In this document: piece by piece, positions 1-7,399 of the stretch
Numbering within the stretch: the first letter of the stretch is position 1
Layout: each line of letters begins with the position of its first letter
NCBI GenBank assembly: GCA_036500145.1
Contig: DASYCO010000040.1
Coordinates: forward strand, 1-30,398
DNA from: CAMAVH01 sp036500145
Lineage (GTDB): Bacteria > Pseudomonadota > Alphaproteobacteria > SMXQ01
DNA length: 30,398 nt
Direction: 5' to 3'
Translations under genes and position numbers: made by a program
Notes under the pieces: model-generated
Seen by the model: the letters and a program-made list of their open reading frames with translations, nothing else
The model's database searches: none
Told to the model about the DNA's origin: nothing

Positions 1-145
1 GGCCCTCGTGCTGCTCGGCAAGCTGCCGCGCGCCGTCGTCCGCCCGCCGCTCGCCAGGATCGGCAAGCCCGAGGTCGACCGCATCGCTCAGGCCCTCAAG
101 GCCGCAGGCATGCTCCAAGACAGCAAGATCAACAACGCCGCCTAG
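1..145 (+). CDS. Dihydrodipicolinate synthase-family protein, C-terminal end (partial)
   Basis: The reading frame enters the window at base 2 and stops with TAG at 143-145, leaving about 47 residues. The segment KLPRAVVRPPLARIGKPEVD followed by an amphipathic helix resembles the C-terminus of the DHDPS / N-acetylneuraminate lyase superfamily, where a PVRPPL-like motif precedes the last helix. These enzymes are TIM-barrel aldolases or dehydratases with a Schiff-base lysine, but that part lies outside the window, so no substrate can be named. A strong hairpin follows directly. A different DHDPS-family gene starts at the far end of the window. Family call is moderate because only the tail is visible. 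Confidence 0.6.
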   Translation, partial: ALVLLGKLPRAVVRPPLARIGKPEVDRIAQALKAAGMLQDSKINNAA

Positions 146-148
146 GCT

Positions 149-186
149 GGGACGCGCGGGCATCGGCAACGATGCCCGCGCGTCCC
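149..186 (+). terminator. Perfect 17-bp hairpin with GCAA tetraloop after the first gene
   Basis: The arms 149-165 and 170-186 are exact reverse complements (GGGACGCGCGGGCATCG on the left) around a GCAA loop, a stable GNRA tetraloop. It begins 3 bases after the stop codon. There is no U-tract afterwards (CCATAGCG), so it may act as a U-less terminator or a 3' end stabiliser rather than a classical intrinsic terminator. Confidence 0.65.
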
Positions 187-320
187 CCATAGCGCGGAAT
201 CTAGCCATTTTCCGCATTTTGCTCCATGCAGGACGGGCCCATTCCGTCTAGAATTGCCTCAACCGCGCCACTCCACGAGCGCGGCAGTAACGACGCATAC
301 CCAGGCGAGACGCTTCACCC

Positions 321-1811
321 ATGATCTGCATGCCCAAACCGGACGAGGCGACCCTCGCGCGACGCGCGCAGATCGTCGACGCGCTGCGCCGGCTGCTGCC
401 CGGCGAACGGGTGATCGACAGCGTCCGCGAGCGGCAGGCCTTCGAATGCGACGGGCTCAGCGCCTACCGGCAGCTGCCCATGGTCGTCGTGCTGCCCTCG
501 ACCACCGAACAAGTCGCCGCAGTCCTGCGCTTCTGCCACCGGGAAGGCATCAAGGTCGTCCCGCGCGGCGCCGGCACCTCGCTCTCCGGCGGCGCCTTGC
601 CGCTCGCCGACGGCGTGCTGCTCGGCCTCAGCCGTCTCAATCGCGTGCTCGACATCGACGTCGCAAACCATTGCGTCGTGACGCAGCCCGGCGTCACCAA
701 CCTCGCCATCTCCGACGCGGTGCGCCATCTCGGCTTCTACTACGCGCCGGACCCGTCGAGCCAGATCGCCTGCACCATCGGCGGCAACATCGCCGAGAAC
801 TCCGGCGGCGTGCATTGCCTGAAATACGGGCTGACGACCAACAACATCCTCGGCATCGAGATCGTCACCATCGAGGGCGAGGTCATCCGCCTCGGCGGCA
901 AGCAGTTCGATTCGCCGGGCTACGACCTGCTCGGCCTCATGACCGGATCGGAAGGGCTGCTCGGCGTCGTCACGGAGGTCACCGTGCGCATCCTGCCCAA
1001 GCCGCCGACGGCGCGGGCCCTGCTCATCGGCTTTCCCAGCGTGGAACAGGCCGGCCAATGCGTCGCCGACGTCATCGCGGCGGGCATCATCCCCGGCGGC
1101 ATGGAGATGATGGACAAGCCCGCCGTCCACGCCGCCGAAGCTTTCGTGAAGGTGGGCTACCCGCTCGACGTGGAGGCGCTGCTCATCGTCGAGCTCGACG
1201 GCTGCGCCACGGAAGTCGACGACCTCATCGGCCGGGTCGAGGCAATCTCCTCCGCCAATGGCGCCAGCTCGACGCGCATCAGCACGACCGAAGCCGAGCG
1301 GCTCGCCTTCTGGGCAGGCCGCAAGGCCGCTTTCCCCGCGGTGGGGCGCATCTCGCCCGACTACTACTGCATGGATGGCACGATTCCCCGCAAGGCGCTG
1401 CCTCGGGTGCTGGCCGGCATCCGCGAGATGTCGGAGAGATACGGCCTCGGCGTCGCCAACGTCTTTCATGCCGGGGACGGCAACCTGCATCCGCTCATCC
1501 TCTACAACGCCAACAACCCCGGCGAGCTCGAACGCACCGAGGCCTTCGGCGGCGACATCCTTAAGCTTTGCGTCGAAGTCGGCGGCGTGCTGACCGGCGA
1601 GCATGGCGTCGGCGTCGAGAAGCGCGACCTGATGGACGTCATGTTCAGCGCCGTCGACCTGAACCAGCAGCAGCGCGTGAAATGCGCCTTCGACGCGCAA
1701 GGGCTGCTCAATCCCGGCAAGGTCTTCCCGACGCTGCATCGCTGCGCCGAACTGGGCCACATGCATGTGCATGGCGGGCAAGTGCCGCATCCCGACCTGC
1801 CTCGCTTCTGA
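321..1811 (+). CDS. glcD: Glycolate oxidase subunit GlcD (FAD-linked oxidase)
   Basis: A 496-residue FAD enzyme that oxidises glycolate to glyoxylate with GlcE and GlcF, passing electrons to the respiratory chain. The PCMH/FAD_binding_4 domain fills the first half, with the pyrophosphate-binding loop PRGAGTSLSGGALP at about residues 81-94 and a GGNIAENSGG segment near residue 155. The C-terminal FAD-oxidase domain has the HAGDGNLHP motif near residue 385 and ends with GEHGVGVEKRD and NPGKVFP, typical of GlcD. Length fits the family (about 480-500). Start is ATG at 321; an in-frame ATG at 330 is also possible and neither has a strong Shine-Dalgarno. It heads a tight glcDEF operon: glcE begins 6 bases after its stop. 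No glcC regulator is visible. Confidence 0.95.
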   Translation: MICMPKPDEATLARRAQIVDALRRLLPGERVIDSVRERQAFECDGLSAYRQLPMVVVLPSTTEQVAAVLRFCHREGIKVVPRGAGTSLSGGALPLADGVLLGLSRLNRVLDIDVANHCVVTQPGVTNLAISDAVRHLGFYYAPDPSSQIACTIGGNIAENSGGVHCLKYGLTTNNILGIEIVTIEGEVIRLGGKQFDSPGYDLLGLMTGSEGLLGVVTEVTVRILPKPPTARALLIGFPSVEQAGQCVADVIAAGIIPGGMEMMDKPAVHAAEAFVKVGYPLDVEALLIVELDGCATEVDDLIGRVEAISSANGASSTRISTTEAERLAFWAGRKAAFPAVGRISPDYYCMDGTIPRKALPRVLAGIREMSERYGLGVANVFHAGDGNLHPLILYNANNPGELERTEAFGGDILKLCVEVGGVLTGEHGVGVEKRDLMDVMFSAVDLNQQQRVKCAFDAQGLLNPGKVFPTLHRCAELGHMHVHGGQVPHPDLPRF

Positions 1812-1817
1812 CCGGCC

Positions 1818-3035
1818 ATGACGTCGCTTCGCCCCGAAAGCCTGAAGGACCTGCAGGACATCGTCATCGACGCCGCCGCCCATGGCCGCCCGATGGAGAT
1901 CCGCGGCGGCGGCAGCAAGCGCGGGCTCGGCCAGCCGACGGCCCCGGACAGCCGCCTCGAACTGGACGGCCTGAGCGGCATCGTCAGCTACGATCCGGCG
2001 GAACTGGTGCTGACCGCACGGGCCGGCACGCCCTTGGCCGAGATCGAGGCGCTTCTCGCCGACAAGCGGCAGCTGCTCGCCTTCGAGCCGCCGACTTGGC
2101 GAAAGCTGCTCGGCAGCGATGCGCGAACGCCGACCTTGGGCGGCACTCTGGCCTGCAACATGAGCGGCCCCCGGCGCATCAAGGCCGGCGCGGCGCGCGA
2201 CCATTTCCTCGGCTTCACCGCCGTGAACGGCTTCGGCGAGAGCTTCAAGGCCGGCGGCCAGGTGGTGAAGAACGTCACCGGCTACGACCTCTCGAAGCTG
2301 ATGGCAGGGTCCTACGGCACGCTGGCGGCCCTCGCCGAAGTTTCGATCAAGGTCATGCCGCGCCACGACGAATCCCGCAGCCTGCTGATCCTCGGCCTGG
2401 ACAACGAGGCCGCCGTCGCGGCCCTGGCCGACGGCCTGAACGCGCCGCATGAGGTGTCGGCCGCGGCCCATCTGCCCCCCGCCATCGCCGCTCACTCCGC
2501 CCTGTCCGCCGCCTTTCCGGGCACGCCGATCACCGCCTTGCGCCTCGAAGGGCCGCCGTCCTCCATCGCCTTTCGCGCCCAGGCCTTGCGCGAGCTTTTT
2601 GCCGCGCGCGGACAGCTCGTCGATCTGCAGGAAGCCGAGTCCGAACGTTTTTGGCGCGAGATTTCTGAAGTGAACGATCTGCTGCCTGGGAATGACCGCG
2701 CGATCTGGCGTCTGTCCCTGCCGCCTTCCGCCAGCCCGAAGGCCATGGCGACCGTCCTGCGCGACATCGACGCCATCGGCTACTACGACTGGGGCGGCGG
2801 CCTGCTCTGGCTGTCCGTTGCGGCCCAGGCGGATGGCGGCGCTGCCGTCATTCGCGCGGCAGTGGCCTCCAGCGGCGGCCATGCGACGCTCGTACGCGCG
2901 CCCGACGCGCTGCGCGCCGCCGTGTCGGCGTTCCAGCCGCAGCCCGCCGTCCTGGCCGCCTTGACGCGCCGCGTGAAGGACAGCTTCGATCCGAAGCGTA
3001 TCTTCAATCCCGGCCGCCTCTACCAGGGCATGTGA
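1818..3035 (+). CDS. glcE: Glycolate oxidase subunit GlcE (FAD-binding)
   Basis: A 405-residue protein with one FAD_binding_4 domain, shorter and more divergent than GlcD, as is usual for GlcE. The FAD loop is EIRGGGSKRGLG near residue 30. The central TPTLGGTLACNMSGPRRIK and GGQVVKNVTGYDLSKL stretches are characteristic of the family. The C-terminus DPKRIFNPGRL is shared with other FAD-linked oxidases. GlcE is thought to be the second flavin-binding subunit of the membrane-associated glycolate dehydrogenase complex. It sits between glcD (6-base gap) and glcF (6-base gap), so the three are almost certainly co-transcribed. The start is ATG at 1818; no strong ribosome site is visible, consistent with translational coupling. 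Confidence 0.93.
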   Translation: MTSLRPESLKDLQDIVIDAAAHGRPMEIRGGGSKRGLGQPTAPDSRLELDGLSGIVSYDPAELVLTARAGTPLAEIEALLADKRQLLAFEPPTWRKLLGSDARTPTLGGTLACNMSGPRRIKAGAARDHFLGFTAVNGFGESFKAGGQVVKNVTGYDLSKLMAGSYGTLAALAEVSIKVMPRHDESRSLLILGLDNEAAVAALADGLNAPHEVSAAAHLPPAIAAHSALSAAFPGTPITALRLEGPPSSIAFRAQALRELFAARGQLVDLQEAESERFWREISEVNDLLPGNDRAIWRLSLPPSASPKAMATVLRDIDAIGYYDWGGGLLWLSVAAQADGGAAVIRAAVASSGGHATLVRAPDALRAAVSAFQPQPAVLAALTRRVKDSFDPKRIFNPGRLYQGM

Positions 3036-3041
3036 GCGGTC

Positions 3042-4316
3042 ATGGAAACGCATTTCAGCCTCGCCCAGCTCGCCGATCCGGACATTCGCGAATCCGAGAA
3101 GATCCTGCGCGCCTGCGTGCATTGCGGCTTCTGCACCGCGACCTGCCCGACCTACACGATTCTCGGCGACGAGCTCGACAGCCCGCGCGGCCGCATCTAT
3201 CTCCTGAAGGAGATGCTGGAGCAGGACGCGCCGGCGACCACGGAGGTCGTCACCCACATCGACCGCTGCCTGTCCTGCCTGTCCTGCATGACGACATGCC
3301 CGTCCGGCGTGAACTACATGCATCTCGTCGACCATGGCCGTCGGCATATCGAAGACACCTACAAGCGGCCCTGGGCCGACCGCATGCTGCGCCGGTTGCT
3401 GCGCGCCGTGCTGCCCAAGCCCGGCCTGTTCCGCCCGGCCCTGCGGCTGGCGATGCTGGCAAGGCCCCTGCGCGCGCTCCTGCCGGCGCGCTTGAAGGAC
3501 ATGCTCCGCATGCTGCCGGCGCACATGCCTGCGCCTTCTTCAGTCCATCGCCCGCAGGTCTTCGCCGCCGAGGGCGCCCGCCGCAAGCGCGTGGCGCTGC
3601 TGACGGGCTGCGTGCAGCAGACGCTCGGCCCGCAGATCAACGAGGCCACCGTGCGCCTGCTGACCCGCCATGGCTGCGACGTCGTCGTTCCCAAGGGCGT
3701 CGGCTGCTGCGGCGCCATCGGCCACCACCTCGGCCAGAATGCCCATGCGGACTTGAAGGCCAACATCGATGCCTGGCTGGAAGCCGGCGAGCTCGACGCC
3801 ATCGTGGTGAACGCGTCAGGCTGCGGCACCATGCTGAAGGACTACGGCTTCCTGCTGCGCGAGGACGCCGCCTACGCCGGCAAGGCCGCGCGCATCTCCG
3901 CCCTCGCCAAGGACATCACCGAAGTCATGGGCGAGCTCGGCCTGCAAGCGCCGACGATCCCGACCGGCCAGCGCGTCGCCTACCAGAGCCCCTGCTCGAT
4001 GCAGCACGGCCAGAAGATCAACGGCCTGCCCAAGAGCCTGCTCGCCCAGGCGGGCTTCGCCCTCGTCGACGTTCCCCAGGAACATCTCTGCTGCGGCTCC
4101 GCCGGCACCTACAACATCCTGCAGCCGACGCTCGCGGCGGAGCTCGGCGACCGCAAGGCGGCGCAAATCTCCGCCCTGCGGCCGGACATCGTGGCGAGCG
4201 GCAACATCGGCTGCATGACGCAGCTTTCGCCGCGCCTCGGCGCACCCATCGTGCATACGGTGGAACTGCTGGATTGGGCGACCGGCGGCAAGAAGCCCGA
4301 CGGCCTCGCGCCCTGA
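3042..4316 (+). CDS. glcF: Glycolate oxidase iron-sulfur subunit GlcF
   Basis: A 424-residue electron-transfer subunit of glycolate oxidase. Two [4Fe-4S] ferredoxin motifs lie near the N-terminus: CVHCGFCTATCP (Cys25, 28, 31, 35) and CLSCLSCMTTCP (Cys76, 79, 82, 86). Two cysteine-rich CCG domains follow, marked by VGCCGAIGHHLG and HLCCGSAGTYNI, the arrangement seen in GlcF, GlpC and heterodisulfide reductase B-type proteins. The order after glcD and glcE identifies it as GlcF rather than GlpC or LutA. The gene ends only 4 bases before the stop codon of the oppositely oriented nasA, so the two operons converge tail to tail. Confidence 0.95.
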   Translation: METHFSLAQLADPDIRESEKILRACVHCGFCTATCPTYTILGDELDSPRGRIYLLKEMLEQDAPATTEVVTHIDRCLSCLSCMTTCPSGVNYMHLVDHGRRHIEDTYKRPWADRMLRRLLRAVLPKPGLFRPALRLAMLARPLRALLPARLKDMLRMLPAHMPAPSSVHRPQVFAAEGARRKRVALLTGCVQQTLGPQINEATVRLLTRHGCDVVVPKGVGCCGAIGHHLGQNAHADLKANIDAWLEAGELDAIVVNASGCGTMLKDYGFLLREDAAYAGKAARISALAKDITEVMGELGLQAPTIPTGQRVAYQSPCSMQHGQKINGLPKSLLAQAGFALVDVPQEHLCCGSAGTYNILQPTLAAELGDRKAAQISALRPDIVASGNIGCMTQLSPRLGAPIVHTVELLDWATGGKKPDGLAP

Positions 4317-4321
4317 GGCGC
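4308..4321. other. Short palindrome at the glcF/nasA convergent junction
   Basis: GCGCC and GGCGC flank CTGA, which includes the glcF stop codon. The 5-bp stem spans the whole 4-bp intergenic space. It could be a weak bidirectional pause, but there is no U-tract on either strand, so a terminator call would not be justified. Confidence 0.25.
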
Positions 4322-7032
4322 TATTCGGCCGCCATGGGCTGCGGCGGCATGCTGTCCGCGAAGCGGTTCAGCAGGGCTTGAATCTCGCTGCGGCAGGAGC
4401 CGCAGTTGGTGCCCGCGCGCAAACTGGCGCCGATGGCCGCAACGGTCCGGCAGCCGCCTTGGGCGGCAGCTCCGATCTGATTGACGCCGACGCCGAAGCA
4501 GCTGCAGACCGTCGCGCCCGGATCAGCCGCCGTCGCGCCGCCGCGCCCCGCCAGAATGGCCTGACGGCCGACCTCCGAGATGTCCTCGTCCCCGAGGCGC
4601 TCCACCAGCCAGTTGCGCGCCGCTGCCACGGGTTCGGGCGCCGTAAAGAGCGCACCGGCCAGCCGCCCATCCTTGAAGGCCGCGAAACGATGATGCCCTG
4701 CAGTACCATCACCGTAGGCGAGCATGTCCATGCCCGGCGCATCGCCGAACAGAGCCCGCGCATAATTGCCCCAGTCTTCCGGCGGCTTCACACTCGCCAG
4801 TTCGAGCCGCCAGCCCCGCGCCGCCGGCGCCAGCGCCCAGTAATCCGCCGGGATGGCGTTGGGCTTGCTCGCCAGTACGGCGAAGCCATGCCAGCCCATG
4901 GCGGCAGGCCTGATCGACACCGGCGTGAACTTCAGCTCTGGCTGGCCCGACACCGCGTCGACGTTGGGCAGCAGCAAGGCGTCCACGCGTCCCGCCGAAG
5001 CATATTGATCGGTCCAGTGCATCGGCACGAAGACCGAACCGCGCCGCTGACGTTCCGTCACCAAGGCCCGCGCCAGCATGCCGCCGCATAGGCTGCGCAG
5101 CTCGACGATGCTTGCCGCCTCAATGCCATAGGTTCGCGCATCGTCGGGATGGATCTCGGCGAAAGGCTCCGCCAGGTGGCCCATCAGCCGCGCGGTCTTG
5201 GCGGTGCGAGTCATCGTGTGCCACTGGTCGCGAATGCGGCCGGTGTTCAGCACCAGCGGATAGGCCTTGCCGACCTGCGACGCGGGTGGCGCGATCGGCG
5301 TGGCGACGAAGCGTGCGCGCCGGTCCGGCGTGAAGAAGCGTCCGTCGGCGAAGAATCGCTTTTCGCCAACCGCGCCTGATCCCCCAACCGGCAAGGGCCA
5401 TTGCACGGGCGTCATCTCGTCATAGGCGGCGCGGTCGAGCGTCAGGCCGGAGATGTCGAAGTCCCGCTTGCCGTCGTTGCCGCTGCCGGAGAGGCCGGCA
5501 TATTCCGCGAAGATGTCGGCAGGCGACGCGAAGTCGAAGGCCTCGCGCCAGCCCATGCGGCGCGCGACCTGGGCGAATATCCACCAGTCGGGCTTGGCCT
5601 CGCCCGGCAGCGGCAGGAAAGCCCGCTGGCGGGAAATGCGACGCTCGGAATTGGTGACGGTGCCATCCTTCTCGCCCCAGGCGGCGGCCGGCAGCAGCAC
5701 ATGCGCGAAGGCCGTCGTGTCGGTGCGGCGCACGACGTCCGACACCACCACGAAGGGACAGGCCGCCAACGCCGCCTTCACGGCATCGGCGTCGGGCAGG
5801 CTGTCGACCGGATTCGTGCCCGCGATCCAGATCGCCTTGATGCGCCCCTCGCCGACCGCCCTGAACAAGTCGACGGCCTTCAGGCCCGCATGGTCGGCCA
5901 TCCTCGGCGCATGCCAGAAGCTCTGCACGATGTTGCGGTGCTCGGCATTGTCGAGCTCCATATGGGCCGCCAATTGGTTGGCGAGCCCGCCGACTTCGCG
6001 GCCGCCCATGGCGTTGGGCTGGCCGGTGACGGAAAACGGCCCCATGCCAGGCTGCCCGATGCGCCCCGTGAACAGGTGACAGTTGATGATCGCGTTCACC
6101 TTGTCGGTGCCATGCGACGACTGGTTGACGCCTTGGGAATAGACCGTCACCACCTGCTCGGTGGCGGCAAAGAGGTCGTAGAAGGCCCGCAGCTCCCCCT
6201 CGCCCAGCCCCGTCTCGATGGCGACGTCCGCGAGGCTCGCCGTCTCGGCCACGGCCAGGGCCGCATCGACGCCGGAAGTATGGTCGGCGACGAAGCGGGC
6301 GTCGCGCTTGCCGGCCGCCTTGAGATGGGCGAGCAGGCCATCGAACAGCGCCACGTCGGCGCCCGGCGCCAGGGGGAGGAACATGTCCGCCGCAGCCGCC
6401 GTCTGGGTGCGGCGCGGGTCGACGACGACGATCTTCATCTCCGGCCGCGCCGCCTTGGCAGCCAGCACGCGCTGGAACAGCACGGGATGGCACCAGGCGA
6501 GATTGGAGCCGACCAGCACCAGCAGATCTGCCTGCTCCAAGTCCTCGTAAGTGCCCGGCACCGTGTCGCTGCCGAAGGCGCGCTTGTGGCCCGCCACGGA
6601 GGACGCCATGCAGAGGCGCGAATTGGTGTCGATGTTGGCCGAGCCGATGAAGCCCTTCATCAGCTTGTTGGCGACGTAATAGTCCTCGGTCAGCAGCTGC
6701 CCGGACACGTAGAAGGCCACCGAATCCGGCCCATGCTCGGCCACGGTCGCGGCGAAGCGTTCCGCCACCAGGTCGAGCGCTTCGCCCCAGGCGGCGCGGC
6801 GGCCCGCCACGAGGGGATGAAGCAACCGGTCGTCGAGCGACAGCGTCTCGCCGAGCGCCGAGCCTTTGGAGCAAAGCCGGCCGAAATTGGCAGGATGGTC
6901 CGGGTCGCCGGACACCGCGACAGGTCCGACCGGATGGCCGGAACCGTCGCCGCGCGGCACGGACGCGATCACGCCGCAGCCAACCCCGCAATAGGGGCAT
7001 GTGGTGCGGACCGCGCGGGACGTGCCGGTCAT
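4321..7032 (-). CDS. nasA: Assimilatory nitrate reductase catalytic subunit NasA
   Basis: A 903-residue cytoplasmic molybdoenzyme reducing nitrate to nitrite. The N-terminal [4Fe-4S] site uses CPYCGVGCG (Cys12, 15, 19) and Cys54 in RLCSKG. Cys141 in NSRLCMASS is the expected molybdenum ligand of Nap/Nas enzymes. The molybdopterin-dinucleotide domain occupies roughly residues 590-720. A C-terminal BFD-like [2Fe-2S] domain has CSC (Cys843, 845) and CGSC (Cys877, 880), as in Klebsiella-type NasA, suggesting direct electron entry there. There is no Tat signal, as expected for the assimilatory form. It is the last gene of the leftward nitrate operon, 7 bases after nirD. No separate NasB/NasC reductase gene is present in the window, so the electron donor is unclear. 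Confidence 0.95.
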   Translation of the reverse strand: MTGTSRAVRTTCPYCGVGCGVIASVPRGDGSGHPVGPVAVSGDPDHPANFGRLCSKGSALGETLSLDDRLLHPLVAGRRAAWGEALDLVAERFAATVAEHGPDSVAFYVSGQLLTEDYYVANKLMKGFIGSANIDTNSRLCMASSVAGHKRAFGSDTVPGTYEDLEQADLLVLVGSNLAWCHPVLFQRVLAAKAARPEMKIVVVDPRRTQTAAAADMFLPLAPGADVALFDGLLAHLKAAGKRDARFVADHTSGVDAALAVAETASLADVAIETGLGEGELRAFYDLFAATEQVVTVYSQGVNQSSHGTDKVNAIINCHLFTGRIGQPGMGPFSVTGQPNAMGGREVGGLANQLAAHMELDNAEHRNIVQSFWHAPRMADHAGLKAVDLFRAVGEGRIKAIWIAGTNPVDSLPDADAVKAALAACPFVVVSDVVRRTDTTAFAHVLLPAAAWGEKDGTVTNSERRISRQRAFLPLPGEAKPDWWIFAQVARRMGWREAFDFASPADIFAEYAGLSGSGNDGKRDFDISGLTLDRAAYDEMTPVQWPLPVGGSGAVGEKRFFADGRFFTPDRRARFVATPIAPPASQVGKAYPLVLNTGRIRDQWHTMTRTAKTARLMGHLAEPFAEIHPDDARTYGIEAASIVELRSLCGGMLARALVTERQRRGSVFVPMHWTDQYASAGRVDALLLPNVDAVSGQPELKFTPVSIRPAAMGWHGFAVLASKPNAIPADYWALAPAARGWRLELASVKPPEDWGNYARALFGDAPGMDMLAYGDGTAGHHRFAAFKDGRLAGALFTAPEPVAAARNWLVERLGDEDISEVGRQAILAGRGGATAADPGATVCSCFGVGVNQIGAAAQGGCRTVAAIGASLRAGTNCGSCRSEIQALLNRFADSMPPQPMAAE

Positions 7033-7039
7033 GCGTCGG

Positions 7040-7399
7040 TCAATCCACCAGGGTCGGCTGCGCGAAGCTCAGGAACAGCCGCTCCTCGATCACGCGCAGG
7101 CCGTAAGTCTTCACGCAGCCATGGTCGGCCCCCTGCGCCTCGCCGGTCTTGAGGTCGATGACCCAGCTGTGCAGCGGGCAAGTCACCGCATCGCCCATGA
7201 CGATGCCCTGCGCCAGCGGCCCCTGGCGATGGGGGCAATGGTTGTCGATGGCGTAGAACTTGTCGTCCATGGTGCGGAAGATCGCGACATCGCCCTGCGG
7301 CGTCTGGACGATGCGCGCCCCTCTGTAGGGAATGTCGGCGGCAGCGCCGATCTCGACCCAATCTGCGCGCTCGGCCACGGGCGTCACGGCGACGTTCAT
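7040..7399 (-). CDS. nirD: Nitrite reductase small subunit NirD (Rieske-type)
   Basis: A 119-residue partner of NirB in NAD(P)H-dependent reduction of nitrite to ammonium. It has a Rieske fold with an intact ligand set: CPH (Cys55, His57) and CPLH (Cys74, His77). Some NirD proteins have lost these ligands, so this one probably binds a [2Fe-2S] cluster. Its ATG at 7399 overlaps the end of nirB by 4 bases, indicating translational coupling. nasA follows 7 bases after its stop. Confidence 0.93.
   Translation of the reverse strand: MNVAVTPVAERADWVEIGAAADIPYRGARIVQTPQGDVAIFRTMDDKFYAIDNHCPHRQGPLAQGIVMGDAVTCPLHSWVIDLKTGEAQGADHGCVKTYGLRVIEERLFLSFAQPTLVD

Noticed and set aside
219..254. Possible sigma-70 promoter TTGCTC / TAGAAT before glcD
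   Set aside because: The spacer is 24 bases, too long for a functional pair.
315..3524. A 1069-codon open frame antisense to glcDEF
   Set aside because: It is a shadow of high-GC codon use opposite three clear genes. The translation is a low-complexity mix of Ala, Gly, Arg, His and Asp without a domain, and the sense genes have complete motifs.
5401..7152. Long plus-strand open frame opposite nasA (583 codons), and similar frames opposite nirB and nrtA
   Set aside because: Shadow frames opposite well-conserved enzymes; no ribosome sites or known domains.
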